From an uncultured Bifidobacterium sp. (GTDB lineage: Bacteria; Actinomycetota; Actinomycetes; Actinomycetales; Bifidobacteriaceae), in the NCBI RefSeq assembly GCF_945269915.1, contig NZ_CALYOY010000003.1:19291-83290 (forward strand): 64,000 bases of DNA, written 5' to 3'. Under the pieces are notes generated by a model. The model saw only the letters and a program-made list of their open reading frames with translations, was not told where the DNA came from and searched no databases. The translations under genes were made by a program, and so were the position numbers. Below, in pieces: positions 34,882 to 44,618 of the stretch (position 1 is the stretch's first letter; each line of letters opens with the position of its first letter).

Positions 34882-36687
34882 TCAGTCGGCCTTGCCCACT
34901 TCATCAGGATCGTAGTCGACGCCGGTCTCCGCACGCTGATCATCGGAGATCGGAGCCGGGGCACCGGTCATCGGATCCTGACCGCCACCTGACTTGGGGA
35001 AGGCGATGACATCGCGGATGGAATCGACGCCCGCCAGGATCTGAGCGGTCCGGTCCCATCCGAAGGCGATGCCGGCGTGGGGAGGTGCTCCATACTTGAA
35101 GGCCTCCAGTAGGAACCCGAACTTCTCCTGGGCTTCTTCCTGCCCGATGCCCAGCACCTTCAGAACCCTGTCCTGGATGTCGTCCCGGTGGATACGGACG
35201 GAACCACCGCCGATCTCCTCGCCGTTGCAGACGATGTCATAGGAATCGCTCATGGCATGCTCAGGGTCCTGGTCGAAGGTGTCAATCCAGTCGGCGGAGG
35301 GCATGGTGAAGGGGTGGTGCATGGATGTCCACTTGGAGTGGCCAACGGCCACATCGTCGTCCTCCGGGTCATCGGTGGGCTTGAAGAGCGGGAAGTCCAC
35401 GACCCATGCCAGGGCGAACTCATCAGGCTTGAGGAGACCCTGGCGGCGGGCGATCTCCACCCTGGCCGCACCCAGAAGGGTCTGCGAGACCTCACGCCGC
35501 CCGGCGGCGAAGAAGACGGCATCCCCGTCTTCGGCATGAACGGCCGCCTTGAGACCCTCACGCTCCCGGTCGGAGAGGTTCTTGGCCACGGGGCCCTTGA
35601 GGACACCATCCGTGGAGAACTGAACGTATGCCAGACCCTTGGCCCCACGCTGCCGGGCCCATTCCTGCCAGGCGTCGAACTGCCTGCGTGGCAGGTCCGC
35701 GGCCCCCTTGTAGACCACGGCACCCACGTAGGGGGCCTGGAAAACCCTGAAGGGGGTGTCCTTGAAGTAGTCGGTCAGTTCCACGATCTGGTTGCCGAAA
35801 CGGAGATCGGGCTTGTCGGAACCGTACTTATCCATGGCGTCATGCCATGAGATGCGCTGGATGGGGAGCCTGACCTCGAACCCGGCGGCCTTCCAGACGG
35901 CGGCGATGACCTGTTCGGCCATGGCCATGACGTCCTCCTGGGAGGCGAAGCTCATCTCGATGTCCAGCTGGGTGAACTCGGGCTGGCGGTCGGCGCGGAA
36001 GTCCTCGTCACGGTAGCAACGGGCGATCTGATAGTAGCGCTCGAACCCACCGACCATAAGCAGCTGCTTGAGGAGCTGGGGCGACTGGGGCAGGGCGTAC
36101 CAGGAGCCGGGCACCAGGCGGGCCGGAACCAGGAAGTCACGGGCGCCCTCAGGGGTGGACTTGATCAGGGTGGGTGTCTCGATCTCGCAGAAGTCCATGT
36201 CGTCCAGGGCTGCTCGTGCGGCCTTGTTCATCTTGGCCCGGAGACGGATCGCGTGCTGCATGGAGGGCCTGCGCAGGTCCAGGTACCGGTATTTGAGACG
36301 GACATCCTCGCCGGGCAGCCTGTTCTCCGACTCGTTCTCCAGGGCTGTGGAGACCTGGAAGGGCAGGGCGTCGGACCTGGAGAGGACCGTGATGGCATCG
36401 GCGACGATCTCGACGTGGCCTGTGGAGAGGTGCTCGTTGTCATTGCCCTCGGGCCTGGCCCTGACCTTCCCCCTGACCTGAATGACGAACTCACTACGCA
36501 GGGGGCGGGCAACCTCCTCGTCGTAGATGACGATCTGAACCAGACCGGAACGATCCCTCAGATCGATGAAGGCCACGCCGCCGTGATCGCGACGACGATC
36601 CACCCAACCGGCGACCGTGACCTCCTCGCCGATCCTGGCCTCGGTGACCTCCGTGGCGTAGCTGGTTCTGTAAGCCGAATGGCCCAT
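34882..36687 (-). CDS. aspS: Aspartyl-tRNA synthetase
   Basis: AspRS charges tRNA-Asp. The 601-residue protein has the N-terminal OB-fold anticodon-binding domain ([20 protein letters not shown]), class II motif 2 ([20 protein letters not shown]), a GAD insertion domain at about 290-420 and motif 3 ([13 protein letters not shown]). Length matches the bacterial-type enzyme. The ATG at 36687 is preferred over 36705 because GAGGA is close to it and homologues start near there. It follows hisS by 38 bases, a conserved pair. Whether it is non-discriminating for tRNA-Asn cannot be judged without gatCAB data. Confidence 0.96.
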   Translation of the reverse strand: MGHSAYRTSYATEVTEARIGEEVTVAGWVDRRRDHGGVAFIDLRDRSGLVQIVIYDEEVARPLRSEFVIQVRGKVRARPEGNDNEHLSTGHVEIVADAITVLSRSDALPFQVSTALENESENRLPGEDVRLKYRYLDLRRPSMQHAIRLRAKMNKAARAALDDMDFCEIETPTLIKSTPEGARDFLVPARLVPGSWYALPQSPQLLKQLLMVGGFERYYQIARCYRDEDFRADRQPEFTQLDIEMSFASQEDVMAMAEQVIAAVWKAAGFEVRLPIQRISWHDAMDKYGSDKPDLRFGNQIVELTDYFKDTPFRVFQAPYVGAVVYKGAADLPRRQFDAWQEWARQRGAKGLAYVQFSTDGVLKGPVAKNLSDREREGLKAAVHAEDGDAVFFAAGRREVSQTLLGAARVEIARRQGLLKPDEFALAWVVDFPLFKPTDDPEDDDVAVGHSKWTSMHHPFTMPSADWIDTFDQDPEHAMSDSYDIVCNGEEIGGGSVRIHRDDIQDRVLKVLGIGQEEAQEKFGFLLEAFKYGAPPHAGIAFGWDRTAQILAGVDSIRDVIAFPKSGGGQDPMTGAPAPISDDQRAETGVDYDPDEVGKAD

Positions 36688-36725
36688 GCTTCCTCGTTCC
36701 TCCATAGTGCTCGCCTGGCCCTGTG

Positions 36726-38111
36726 TCAGGCCTTGAATTCCACTGTCTGCCGGGCGTATACGCTATCGGGCGTCCACGACACCGGGTCGGCGGGGACCTG
36801 ATCCCCGGTGACGATGTTCTTGACCTGGTCCCCTTCCTCCTGATCCTCCTGGGCGGGGAACCAGACATAGGGAATGCCGAGGTGGTCGGCATAACGAATC
36901 TGCTTGCCGATCTTCGCGGCGGTGGGTGCAACATCGGTCGCAATCCCCCGTGCCCGCAGACCCTGGGCGATGTGGTTGCTGACGGGCCGTTCCTCCTCGT
37001 TCCAGACGGCCACCATGACCGTGGCGGGGGAAACGCGCGAAGCCTGGGCGCCCTGGGCCAGCAGGTAGGAGAGCAGACGGGAGAGCCCTATGGACAGGCC
37101 CACTCCCGGGTAGGTCCGATTGCCTTGGGAGGCCAGGTTGTCGTAACGGCCGCCCGAGCAGATGGAACCCAGCGATTCCGCCCCCTCCAGGAAGGTCTCG
37201 TAGACGGACCCGGTGTAGTAGTCCAGTCCGCGGGCGATCTTCAGGTCTGCAATGACCGAACCAGGCCGGATCCGATCCGCCTCGTCGATGATCATGGCCA
37301 GGGTCCCCAGTCCCTCCATGGCCAGGCTGTAGGCATCGGAAGCCATGTCGATCCCGACCCTGTCGGCCAGGGCCTCGAAGCGCTCACGCAGCTGGGTGCC
37401 ATTTTGGGCCGTCAGTTCGGCCAGGTCAAGGCAGGCACGGGCCTGGTCCTGGCTGGCGCCGCACTCGGAGACCAGGAGTTTGGCCACATCGTCGGCCCCG
37501 ATCTTGTCCAGCTTGTCAATCTCACGGAGGACACCCTCGATGTCGGTAAGTCCTATCCCCCGGTAGAACCCCTCGGAGAGCTTGCGGTTGTTGGCGTGGA
37601 CGGTGGGCTTGGGGAGCCCCAGGGCCCGTAGCCCCTCCAGGGCGCTGAGCATGACCAGGGGCACCTCGACCTCATAGTGGTCCGGCAGGTCACCGTTGCC
37701 CACCACATCCACATCGGCCTGGACGAACTCGCGGAACCGACCCTCCTGGGGCCGTTCCCCCCTCCAGACCTTCTGAATCTGCCAGCGCTTGAAGGGGAAG
37801 GTGAGCTGACCGCTGTTCTCGACCACGTACCGGCTCAGAGGCACGGTCAGGTCGAAATGAAGACCGAGACGGTTCTCGACGGGCACGTCCTTCTCCTGGC
37901 CAAGATCCTGCAGGCGGGAAAGGAGATAGATCTCCTTGCTGGTCTCCCCCTTCTTGAGCAGGCTGGAGCCCTGTTCGACGGCCCGGGTCTCTATGCCGAT
38001 GTAGCCATTGAGCTCAAAAACCCTGCGAAGGGTATCGATGGCCCGCTGCTCAACCACCCGCTGGGAGGGCAGCCATTCCGGAAATCCTGATAATGATGCG
38101 CCTTTTGCCAT
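36726..38111 (-). CDS. hisS: Histidyl-tRNA synthetase
   Basis: This class II synthetase charges tRNA-His. The 461-residue sequence shows motif 2 ([20 protein letters not shown]), the histidine-specific box [11 protein letters not shown], and [11 protein letters not shown], followed by the C-terminal anticodon-binding domain ([18 protein letters not shown]). The ATG at 38111 lacks a ribosome site; TATTAT lies eight bases upstream, so the hisS-aspS mRNA may be leaderless. It is divergent from a DUF349 gene, and the two predicted -10 boxes overlap. Confidence 0.96.
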   Translation of the reverse strand: MAKGASLSGFPEWLPSQRVVEQRAIDTLRRVFELNGYIGIETRAVEQGSSLLKKGETSKEIYLLSRLQDLGQEKDVPVENRLGLHFDLTVPLSRYVVENSGQLTFPFKRWQIQKVWRGERPQEGRFREFVQADVDVVGNGDLPDHYEVEVPLVMLSALEGLRALGLPKPTVHANNRKLSEGFYRGIGLTDIEGVLREIDKLDKIGADDVAKLLVSECGASQDQARACLDLAELTAQNGTQLRERFEALADRVGIDMASDAYSLAMEGLGTLAMIIDEADRIRPGSVIADLKIARGLDYYTGSVYETFLEGAESLGSICSGGRYDNLASQGNRTYPGVGLSIGLSRLLSYLLAQGAQASRVSPATVMVAVWNEEERPVSNHIAQGLRARGIATDVAPTAAKIGKQIRYADHLGIPYVWFPAQEDQEEGDQVKNIVTGDQVPADPVSWTPDSVYARQTVEFKA

Positions 38112-38118
38112 AAGAACC

Positions 38119-38125
38119 TATAATA
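38119..38125. promoter_or_regulatory. Overlapping divergent -10 boxes, hisS and the DUF349 gene
   Basis: The seven bases TATAATA read as TATAAT toward the DUF349 gene (38119-38124) and TATTAT toward hisS (38125-38120). The two promoters cannot be occupied at once, which would tie their expression in opposition. Confidence 0.5.
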
Positions 38126-38195
38126 GAAGAGGTCAAGGAAAATGGCATCGCCGTATTCTGCGATCTCTCCAACACACAAGCTTAAGGAGCTGGCC

Positions 38196-39818
38196 ATGGC
38201 CGACGAGACTGCCACCACACCCGAGAACACCCAGACGCCTGAGGAGGAGCAGCGCACGGATCAGACGGCAGAGGAGAACACTGCCGCCGAGACCCCCCAG
38301 GCCGGCGCCGAACCCATTGCCACAGCCGAGAGCCCTGAAGAGACCCCGGCACCAGCACAGACGGCCCCGGTTCCCGCAGAGCCCAGGTCTGAACCTGCTC
38401 CGGCAGCACCGACACCCTCTCCTGTGCCGCCTGCACCTGTCGGGAATCCGGAAGCAACATCTGCTCCCGCACCCGTCCCGGCACCGGCCAAGCCACGGGG
38501 CCCAGCTCCCACCCCTGCCGCCTTCGCCAAGAAGACCCCCCATGTGGCTCCGGCACCCAGCGCCCCCACCTACTCCGAAGCGGAAATCAAGGAGGCCGAG
38601 ACCTTTGGCCGCGTGGACGACCGGGGCAACGTCTTCGTCAAGGAAGGCGAGACGGAGCGCCAGGTAGGCCAATTCCCCCATGCCACCAAGGACGAGGCCC
38701 TGAACCTCTACGCACGCCGCTTCCTGGACATCAAGGAGAAGTTGGATCTCTTCGCCGCCCGGCTGAAAACCACAAAGGTCAAGCCCCGCGAGATTGACGA
38801 GTCGATCAGGAGCCTGGGCGAGGAGGTCAAGGAACCCGATGTCGTCGGCAACATCGCCTCCCTCCGCACCCGACTGGAGGATCTGACCAGGCAGGGTCAG
38901 GTCAAGAAGGAGGAACTGGCCGAGGCCCGCAAGGCGGCCATGGCCAAGGCCATCGAGGAACGCACCGCCATCGTCGAAAAAGCCGAGGAACTGGCCAATT
39001 CCCTGGATGAGTCGACCAACTGGCGTTCCACCGCCGACAAGTTCCGCTCCCTCTTCGAGGAGTGGCAGAACCACCAGCGCACAACCATCCGTATCGACAA
39101 GACCGACGCCGACGCCCTCTGGAAGCGCTTCTCCTCCGCCCGGACCACCTTCAACCAGGCCAGGCGCAAGTGGGCCCAGCAGCGTGACTCCCAGCGCGCC
39201 GATGCCAAGCGCATCAAAGAGGAGATCATCGCCCAGGCCGACAAGATCAAGGATTCGACCGACTGGGGCACCACCTCCCACGAGTTCAATGAGCTCATGG
39301 ACCGGTGGAAGCAGGCCGGACGGGCGGGCCGTCAGGATGATGACCAGCTCTGGGCACGCTTTCGCCAGGCGGCCGATGTCTTCTTCGATGCCAGGCAGGC
39401 CGACCGCGACAAGACCTCCGTGGACGAGAAGGACAACCTGGCCAAGAAGGAGGCCCTTCTGACCAAGGCCGAGGCCCTCCTCCCGGTCAAGGATGTCAAG
39501 GCAGCCAAGCAGGCCCGTCAGGCCCTGGCTTCCATTCAGGAGGAATGGGACCAGATCGGGTACGTCCCACGCTATGACGTCCGCCGTATTGAAGGGCGCA
39601 TGGATGCGGTCGACCGGGAGATCAAGTCCGTGGAAGATGCCGCCTGGAACCAGTCCGACCCCGAGGCCGACGCCCGCGTGTCCAGCTTCGAGGAGCAGCT
39701 CACGGCCCAACTGGATGAGCTCAACCAGCAGATCGCCGCGGAGACCGACCCTGACAAGAAGCGTCAACTGGAGACGGAGAAGGCCACCAAGGAGCAGTGG
39801 CTGAACGCCGTTAAGTAA
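38196..39818 (+). CDS. DUF349 domain-containing protein
   Basis: This 540-residue soluble protein has a disordered first 125 residues rich in A, P, T and E, then about four helical DUF349 repeats with the pattern STNWRSTADKFRSLFEEWQ / STDWGTTSHEFNELMDRWK in shortened form. The repeats form extended coiled helices. The function of the family is not established; links to RNA processing or the stringent response are suggested only by context, and rel lies next to it here. The ATG at 38196 has AAGGAG seven bases before it. It ends at a terminator shared with rel. Confidence 0.9.
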   Translation: MADETATTPENTQTPEEEQRTDQTAEENTAAETPQAGAEPIATAESPEETPAPAQTAPVPAEPRSEPAPAAPTPSPVPPAPVGNPEATSAPAPVPAPAKPRGPAPTPAAFAKKTPHVAPAPSAPTYSEAEIKEAETFGRVDDRGNVFVKEGETERQVGQFPHATKDEALNLYARRFLDIKEKLDLFAARLKTTKVKPREIDESIRSLGEEVKEPDVVGNIASLRTRLEDLTRQGQVKKEELAEARKAAMAKAIEERTAIVEKAEELANSLDESTNWRSTADKFRSLFEEWQNHQRTTIRIDKTDADALWKRFSSARTTFNQARRKWAQQRDSQRADAKRIKEEIIAQADKIKDSTDWGTTSHEFNELMDRWKQAGRAGRQDDDQLWARFRQAADVFFDARQADRDKTSVDEKDNLAKKEALLTKAEALLPVKDVKAAKQARQALASIQEEWDQIGYVPRYDVRRIEGRMDAVDREIKSVEDAAWNQSDPEADARVSSFEEQLTAQLDELNQQIAAETDPDKKRQLETEKATKEQWLNAVK

Positions 39819-39858
39819 CCGGTACATTTTCCGTCCCGTATCCGGGGCAGAACCTGTA

Positions 39859-39885
39859 GGGTCCGCACCAACCAGGTGCGGACCC
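39859..39885. terminator. Terminator between the DUF349 gene and rel (convergent)
   Basis: A perfect 11-bp stem GGGTCCGCACC / GGTGCGGACCC with a five-base loop, followed on the plus strand by a T-rich stretch. It serves the DUF349 gene and possibly rel. Confidence 0.85.
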
Positions 39886-39941
39886 CTCGTTCATATCTTT
39901 ATTCTTCCATGTCTTTATTCCCGCCCTGATACGGCAAGGGT

Positions 39942-42305
39942 CTAGATACTGCGCATGTGCGGAGTGGCCGAACCCTTGGCGCCGGTCAGGCGATAGGCGT
40001 CGAAGACCCCGTCAATCTTGCGTACCGCCGCCAGGAGGGTGTTAAGGTGCTGGGGATCGCCCATCTCGAAGACGAACTGGCTGACCGCCACCCGATCACG
40101 GCCGGTGGACTGGCTGCCCGAGAGGATGTTCACCCCGTGGTCCGAGAGGACCTGGGTGATGTCCGAGAGGAGATGGGGTCTGTCCAGGGCCTCGACCTGA
40201 ATCTGGACCATGAAGGTGCCCTGCTTGCTGGTCCAGGAGACCTCGACGATGCGCTCGGGCTGGTTGCGCTTCAGGTCCAAGAGATTCTGGCAGTCGGCCC
40301 GATGGACCGAGACGCCCTGGTTCCGGGTGATGAACCCGACGATCCTGTCACCCGGTACCGGAGTGCAGCAGCGGGCCAGCTTGACCCAGACATCGTCCAC
40401 ACCCTTGACTGAAACTCCCTGGGAGGACTCCGACCGGGAGGCCTTGGTCACCTGGCGCAGGGGTATGGCCTCCTGCTCCACCTCGTCCTCGAGGTTGGAC
40501 CGGCCGGCATCACGGACCAGACGTGAGATGACGTTCTGGGTGGAGACCTGCCCATCCCCTATGGCTGCATAGATCGCGTCCTCATTGGGGTAGTTCAGCT
40601 CGTCGGCGGCACCTACCATGGCTTCAGGTGTCAGGAGAGTGGCCACGGGCAGGTTGCGCTTGCGCATGGCCCTGATCAGGTCATCCCTGCCCTCTTCGAT
40701 GGTCTCGGAGCGACGCTCCTTGCTGAACCACTGACGGATCTTGCTGCGCGCCCTGGGGCTCTTGGCGAAGCTGAGCCAGTCCCTGGACGGCCCATCGGTA
40801 TCGGACTTGCTGGTCAGTATCTCTACCGTGTCGCCGTTCTGAAGCTTGGTATCCAAGGGGACCAGACGCCCATTGACCCTGGCGCCCATGGTTCGGTGCC
40901 CCACCTCGGTGTGGACCGAATAGGCGAAGTCGACCGGTGTGGACTCGGCCGGCAGTGAGACGATCTTCCCCTTGGGGGTGAAGACGTAGACCTCGGATGA
41001 CCCAAGATCGTCCTTGAGGGAGCCCAGGAACTCGTCCGAGTCTGGGGTCTCACTGGTCCAGTCGGCCAGCTGCTGGATCCACTTGAGGTTATCCTCCTGG
41101 GAGAGCTCGCTGACCTCCTGCTTCTCACGCCTGACATCCGACTTGTCGGGCTGGGAGAGTTCCCGGCCCGCCGACCCGTTCTCCTTGTACTTCCAGTGGG
41201 CCGCGATGCCGAATTCGGCCCTGCGATGCATCTCCCAGGTCCGGATCTGGATTTCCACCGGCTTGCCCCCCGGCCCCACCACCGTCGTGTGGAGGGACTG
41301 GTACATGTTCGTCTTGGGCATGGCGATGTAATCCTTGAAGCGCCCGGGCACCGGGGACCAGCGGGCGTGGACGGCACCCAGGGCCGCATAGCAGTCGCGG
41401 ATGGAATCGACGATGATCCTGACCCCGACCAGGTCGTAGATGTTGGCGAAATCATGCCCTCGGACAATCATCTTCTGATAGATGCTGAAGTAGTCCTTGG
41501 GTCGGCCAGTCACCTGGGCGTCGATGCCCTGGGAATCCAGGTCCTCATGGATCTCGTCCAGGATCTGCCGCAGATAGACCTCACGCTGCCCTGCACGCCT
41601 GGAAACCAGGACCACGATCTCGTCATAGATCTTCGGATAGAGGGTCTTGAAGCTGAGCTCTTCCAGCTCGGTCTTGATGGCGTTCATGCCCAGGCGGTTG
41701 GCCAGGGGGGCGTATACATCCAGGGTTTCGCGCGCCTTGCGCTGAGCCGAGGAGGCCTTGACATACCGCCAGGTCCGGGCATTGTGGACCCTGTCGGCCA
41801 GCTTGACCACCAGGACACGCACATCACGGCTCATGGCCACGATCATCTTGCGGATGGTCTCGGCCTGGGCCGAATCCCCATAGTCCATCTTCGATATCTT
41901 GGTGACCCCGTCGACCAGTCCGGCCACCGTATCGCCGAACTCCTCCCGGCACTCGTCCAGGGTGTAATCGGTGTCCTCGACCGTGTCGTGGAGCAGGCCC
42001 GCCGAGACCACCGTCGACCCCATGCCCAGGTCGGCCAGGATCTGCGCCACGGCCAGGGGGTGGATGATGTACGGCTCTCCCGATTTGCGCCTCTGCTCGG
42101 CGTGTTGCCTCACCGCGCGGTCATAGGCCTTCTGGAGGATGGAAAGGTCCTCGTCGGGATGATGCTCCCGACAGATCTGCCGTATGGGAACCAGGGGGTT
42201 GAGGGGGTTGTCGCTCACCTCGCACCCCAGGGCACGGGAGGACAGCTCAGACGGACCCTTGCCGCTCACGTCATTGCCGCAGACGCTGCCCTCCATAGCG
42301 ACCAT
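39942..42305 (-). CDS. rel: Bifunctional (p)ppGpp synthetase/hydrolase
   Basis: Rel makes and degrades the alarmone (p)ppGpp. The 787-residue protein has an intact HD hydrolase domain (HPLAVAQILADLGM, then GLLHDTVEDTDYT with the HDxxED motif), a synthetase domain (KTNMYQSLHTTVVGPGG), TGS (EVYVFTPKGKIVSLP), and a C-terminal ACT domain. Both activities are likely. The ATG at 42305 has GGAGG six bases upstream; an earlier in-frame start exists but is not favoured. It lies downstream of dut on the same strand with an 80-base gap. Confidence 0.96.
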   Translation of the reverse strand: MVAMEGSVCGNDVSGKGPSELSSRALGCEVSDNPLNPLVPIRQICREHHPDEDLSILQKAYDRAVRQHAEQRRKSGEPYIIHPLAVAQILADLGMGSTVVSAGLLHDTVEDTDYTLDECREEFGDTVAGLVDGVTKISKMDYGDSAQAETIRKMIVAMSRDVRVLVVKLADRVHNARTWRYVKASSAQRKARETLDVYAPLANRLGMNAIKTELEELSFKTLYPKIYDEIVVLVSRRAGQREVYLRQILDEIHEDLDSQGIDAQVTGRPKDYFSIYQKMIVRGHDFANIYDLVGVRIIVDSIRDCYAALGAVHARWSPVPGRFKDYIAMPKTNMYQSLHTTVVGPGGKPVEIQIRTWEMHRRAEFGIAAHWKYKENGSAGRELSQPDKSDVRREKQEVSELSQEDNLKWIQQLADWTSETPDSDEFLGSLKDDLGSSEVYVFTPKGKIVSLPAESTPVDFAYSVHTEVGHRTMGARVNGRLVPLDTKLQNGDTVEILTSKSDTDGPSRDWLSFAKSPRARSKIRQWFSKERRSETIEEGRDDLIRAMRKRNLPVATLLTPEAMVGAADELNYPNEDAIYAAIGDGQVSTQNVISRLVRDAGRSNLEDEVEQEAIPLRQVTKASRSESSQGVSVKGVDDVWVKLARCCTPVPGDRIVGFITRNQGVSVHRADCQNLLDLKRNQPERIVEVSWTSKQGTFMVQIQVEALDRPHLLSDITQVLSDHGVNILSGSQSTGRDRVAVSQFVFEMGDPQHLNTLLAAVRKIDGVFDAYRLTGAKGSATPHMRSI

Positions 42306-42384
42306 CAAGCCTCCAATGTCCGATAATGCACCAATCCTACACGCATCGGGCATGTCAAACCCCTACCGTGTCTGCCTTCGTGAA

Positions 42385-42873
42385 TCAGACTCCCGTGGAA
42401 CCGAAACCCCGTGAGGAACGGGCCGAACCGGGAAGGCATGCCGCGGGGATGAACCGTGCCTGGACGTACCGCTGGATGACCAGCTGGGCAATCCTGTCGC
42501 CCGGCTGGAAACGGACCGTCCGGTCGGAATCCAGGTTAATCAGGGGGACCTTGATTTCACCCCGGTACCCGGCATCGATGGTCCCCGGCGCATTGAGGAC
42601 GGTGACACCCCGCTTGACGGCCAGTCCGGAGCGGGGATGCACCAGACCCACATACCCCGCCGGGAGGGCCAGGGCGATGCCTGTGGGCACCAAGGCACGC
42701 TGGAAGGGGGCCAGTTCCACGGCCTCCCTGGTCTTCAGGTCGGCACCGGCATCACCCTCCATGGCATAGACCAGGGGGACCGGGTCCCCCGTCGCTTCCC
42801 CGTCCGGTCCACCGACGGTCTTGACCAGGACCTCGATGGATTCAGGCTCGTTGTATGTCTCGTCGTAGGCCAT
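42385..42873 (-). CDS. dut: Deoxyuridine 5'-triphosphate nucleotidohydrolase
   Basis: dUTPase hydrolyses dUTP to dUMP and keeps uracil out of DNA. All five trimeric dUTPase motifs are present in 162 residues: GDAGADL, VHPRSGLAVK, TIDAGYRGEIKVPLIN, PGDRIAQLVI and the C-terminal RGFGSTG. The ATG at 42873 overlaps the DUF4193 stop as TGATG. A GTG four codons earlier sits directly on the ribosome site and is less likely. The DUF4193-dut order is conserved in actinobacteria. Confidence 0.96.
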   Translation of the reverse strand: MAYDETYNEPESIEVLVKTVGGPDGEATGDPVPLVYAMEGDAGADLKTREAVELAPFQRALVPTGIALALPAGYVGLVHPRSGLAVKRGVTVLNAPGTIDAGYRGEIKVPLINLDSDRTVRFQPGDRIAQLVIQRYVQARFIPAACLPGSARSSRGFGSTGV

Positions 42874-43166
42874 CAGGCGGCGCACTCCTTGCAGACGGGT
42901 TGCCCGTCGGGAGTGGCGTAGGCCAGCTGGCTGCGGTGCTTGACCAGGAAGCAGCTGGAGCAGATGAACTCGTCACCCTGCATGGGGATGACGGTGACGG
43001 AGGAATCCTCGTTGCTCAGATCGGCCCCCGGAAGTTCGTAGTCCTCGGCAATGGCGTTCTCGTCATCATCCAGGTCCGCTCCGGCATCCTGATTGGTCTT
43101 GCCGAGCTCCTGCAGGGATTCCTCATCTTCGTCCTTATCGCGGGGGGAATCGTAATCCTGTGCCAT
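42873..43166 (-). CDS. DUF4193 protein (small acidic zinc-ribbon protein)
   Basis: This 97-residue protein has a strongly acidic N-terminal half (DEDEE, DLDDDENAIAEDYE) and two cysteine pairs, FICSSC and VCKEC, that should bind zinc. DUF4193 is restricted to actinobacteria and its function is unknown. The ATG at 43166 is preferred over 43169 by spacing to GAAAGGG. It overlaps dut, which suggests co-regulation with nucleotide metabolism. It is divergent from sepH. Confidence 0.92.
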   Translation of the reverse strand: MAQDYDSPRDKDEDEESLQELGKTNQDAGADLDDDENAIAEDYELPGADLSNEDSSVTVIPMQGDEFICSSCFLVKHRSQLAYATPDGQPVCKECAA

Positions 43167-43317
43167 CATTACCCTTTCATTATCATCCGGCCCTGTTCAC
43201 CGGTGAAGCATATACGACATGTACTGCGCATAGGATACACGATTTCAAAAGCACGTAAAATACAAACCATAGGGCACAATGAAAGAAACCGTGACCACCG
43301 AGGAGATAGGGGCGTGC

Positions 43318-44559
43318 ATGTCTGAGAATGGGATCAGGATGGCCCGCTTTGACCATGTGAGCGAGAAGGGCGATCTGGTCTTTGTATGTGACCATCGGCA
43401 CTTCGCCGTACCAGTCGACGATGCGCTTGATCACGCCATTCTCGAGGCCAAGCAGGTCAAGGAGGAAGAGGAGGGGACACCCCGCCCGCAGGCAGCCGCA
43501 CCCCTGCCGGTCTCGTCGATACAGGCCGCGATCAGGGCCGGGGCACGCCCCGCCAACGTAGCTCAACAATTCGCTGTCAACGAAGCCCTCGTTCGGCGTT
43601 TCGCGGCCCCGGTCGAAACAGAAAAGAAATATGCCATCGAGCAGTTCCTGACCATGCAGGCCCCCAAGGGGTCGGCAGGACACACCAACCAGGACCTGAT
43701 CGCCAGGGTACTCCGGCAGGCGGGTGCAACCATGAAGAACCTGATCTGGGAGGCGACCCGACAGGGATATGAACCCTGGAAGATCAGCGGGGTCATCCAG
43801 ATCGACAAGCGGATAGTCAATGCCCAGTGGGCCTGGAACATGCACGATAATACGGTGACCTGCCTGAACGATGCGGCCAGGACCCTCCTTGACCAGTCCA
43901 ACCTGGCCGATCTGCTCGGGGACATGGCTTCCCCGGCCCCTCCAAAGCAGGCCGAACCGTGCCGGACCGACGAGCCGAAGCCCCTCCCAGCTCAACCCGA
44001 AACCACTGGAACCGGACAGGGTTCCTTCCAGGGGGAACAGACCAGGCCGGAGTACGACCCCGCCCCGATACGAACCTCCGTCGGCAGCACGCCCATGACC
44101 GCTGCCGAGGCGGTAAGCAACAGGCCCCGGTCATCGCAAACACCTGGGAGCAAGGATCCGAAGCCGGACGACGGCGACAGGCACTCCGCCCTGACCGCCT
44201 GGCTCTACGGAAAGCCGTCGGCCGAGAAACCGCAGCCCAAGGAGACCCGCCAGAATCTGGACGATGAGACCAGGCCCTCCTTTCACCGGTCCGCCGAGTC
44301 ACAGGCAACGGAAACAACCGCTGATGGCAATCAGGCCAAACAGGCAATGCCGGTCCAGGAACCGGCCAGACAGGGGTTCGATATGGCCGCCTCCCGCGAG
44401 CAGGAAGCACAGACCCAGACCCTCCCCCGGCAGGACCCGAGCAACCGAAAATCCGAGCAGCCGATGAAACAGCCACAGCAGCGGACAAAGGGCGGCCAAC
44501 GTAAGCATTCTGGGCGTTCCGCAGTTCCCAGTTGGGATGAAATCCTCTTCGGCGACTGA
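43318..44559 (+). CDS. sepH: Septation protein SepH (DUF3071)
   Basis: SepH stimulates FtsZ assembly in actinobacteria. The N-terminal domain (to about residue 190) has the DUF3071 pattern, including FDHVSEKGDLVFVCDH, the helix-turn-helix-like SIQAAIRAGARPANVAQQF and NQDLIARVLRQAG. The C-terminal 220 residues are disordered, rich in P, Q, T and E, and end in a short conserved-looking WDEILFG box typical of the family. The ATG at 43318 has AGGGG five bases upstream; 43279 is the alternative and would add 13 residues. Confidence 0.9.
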   Translation: MSENGIRMARFDHVSEKGDLVFVCDHRHFAVPVDDALDHAILEAKQVKEEEEGTPRPQAAAPLPVSSIQAAIRAGARPANVAQQFAVNEALVRRFAAPVETEKKYAIEQFLTMQAPKGSAGHTNQDLIARVLRQAGATMKNLIWEATRQGYEPWKISGVIQIDKRIVNAQWAWNMHDNTVTCLNDAARTLLDQSNLADLLGDMASPAPPKQAEPCRTDEPKPLPAQPETTGTGQGSFQGEQTRPEYDPAPIRTSVGSTPMTAAEAVSNRPRSSQTPGSKDPKPDDGDRHSALTAWLYGKPSAEKPQPKETRQNLDDETRPSFHRSAESQATETTADGNQAKQAMPVQEPARQGFDMAASREQEAQTQTLPRQDPSNRKSEQPMKQPQQRTKGGQRKHSGRSAVPSWDEILFGD

Positions 44560-44618
44560 TTCCGGCCAGGAGCGAACCTGGACGATGACCAGGCAGCTCA
44601 ATCGAATCCGACCGGGGT

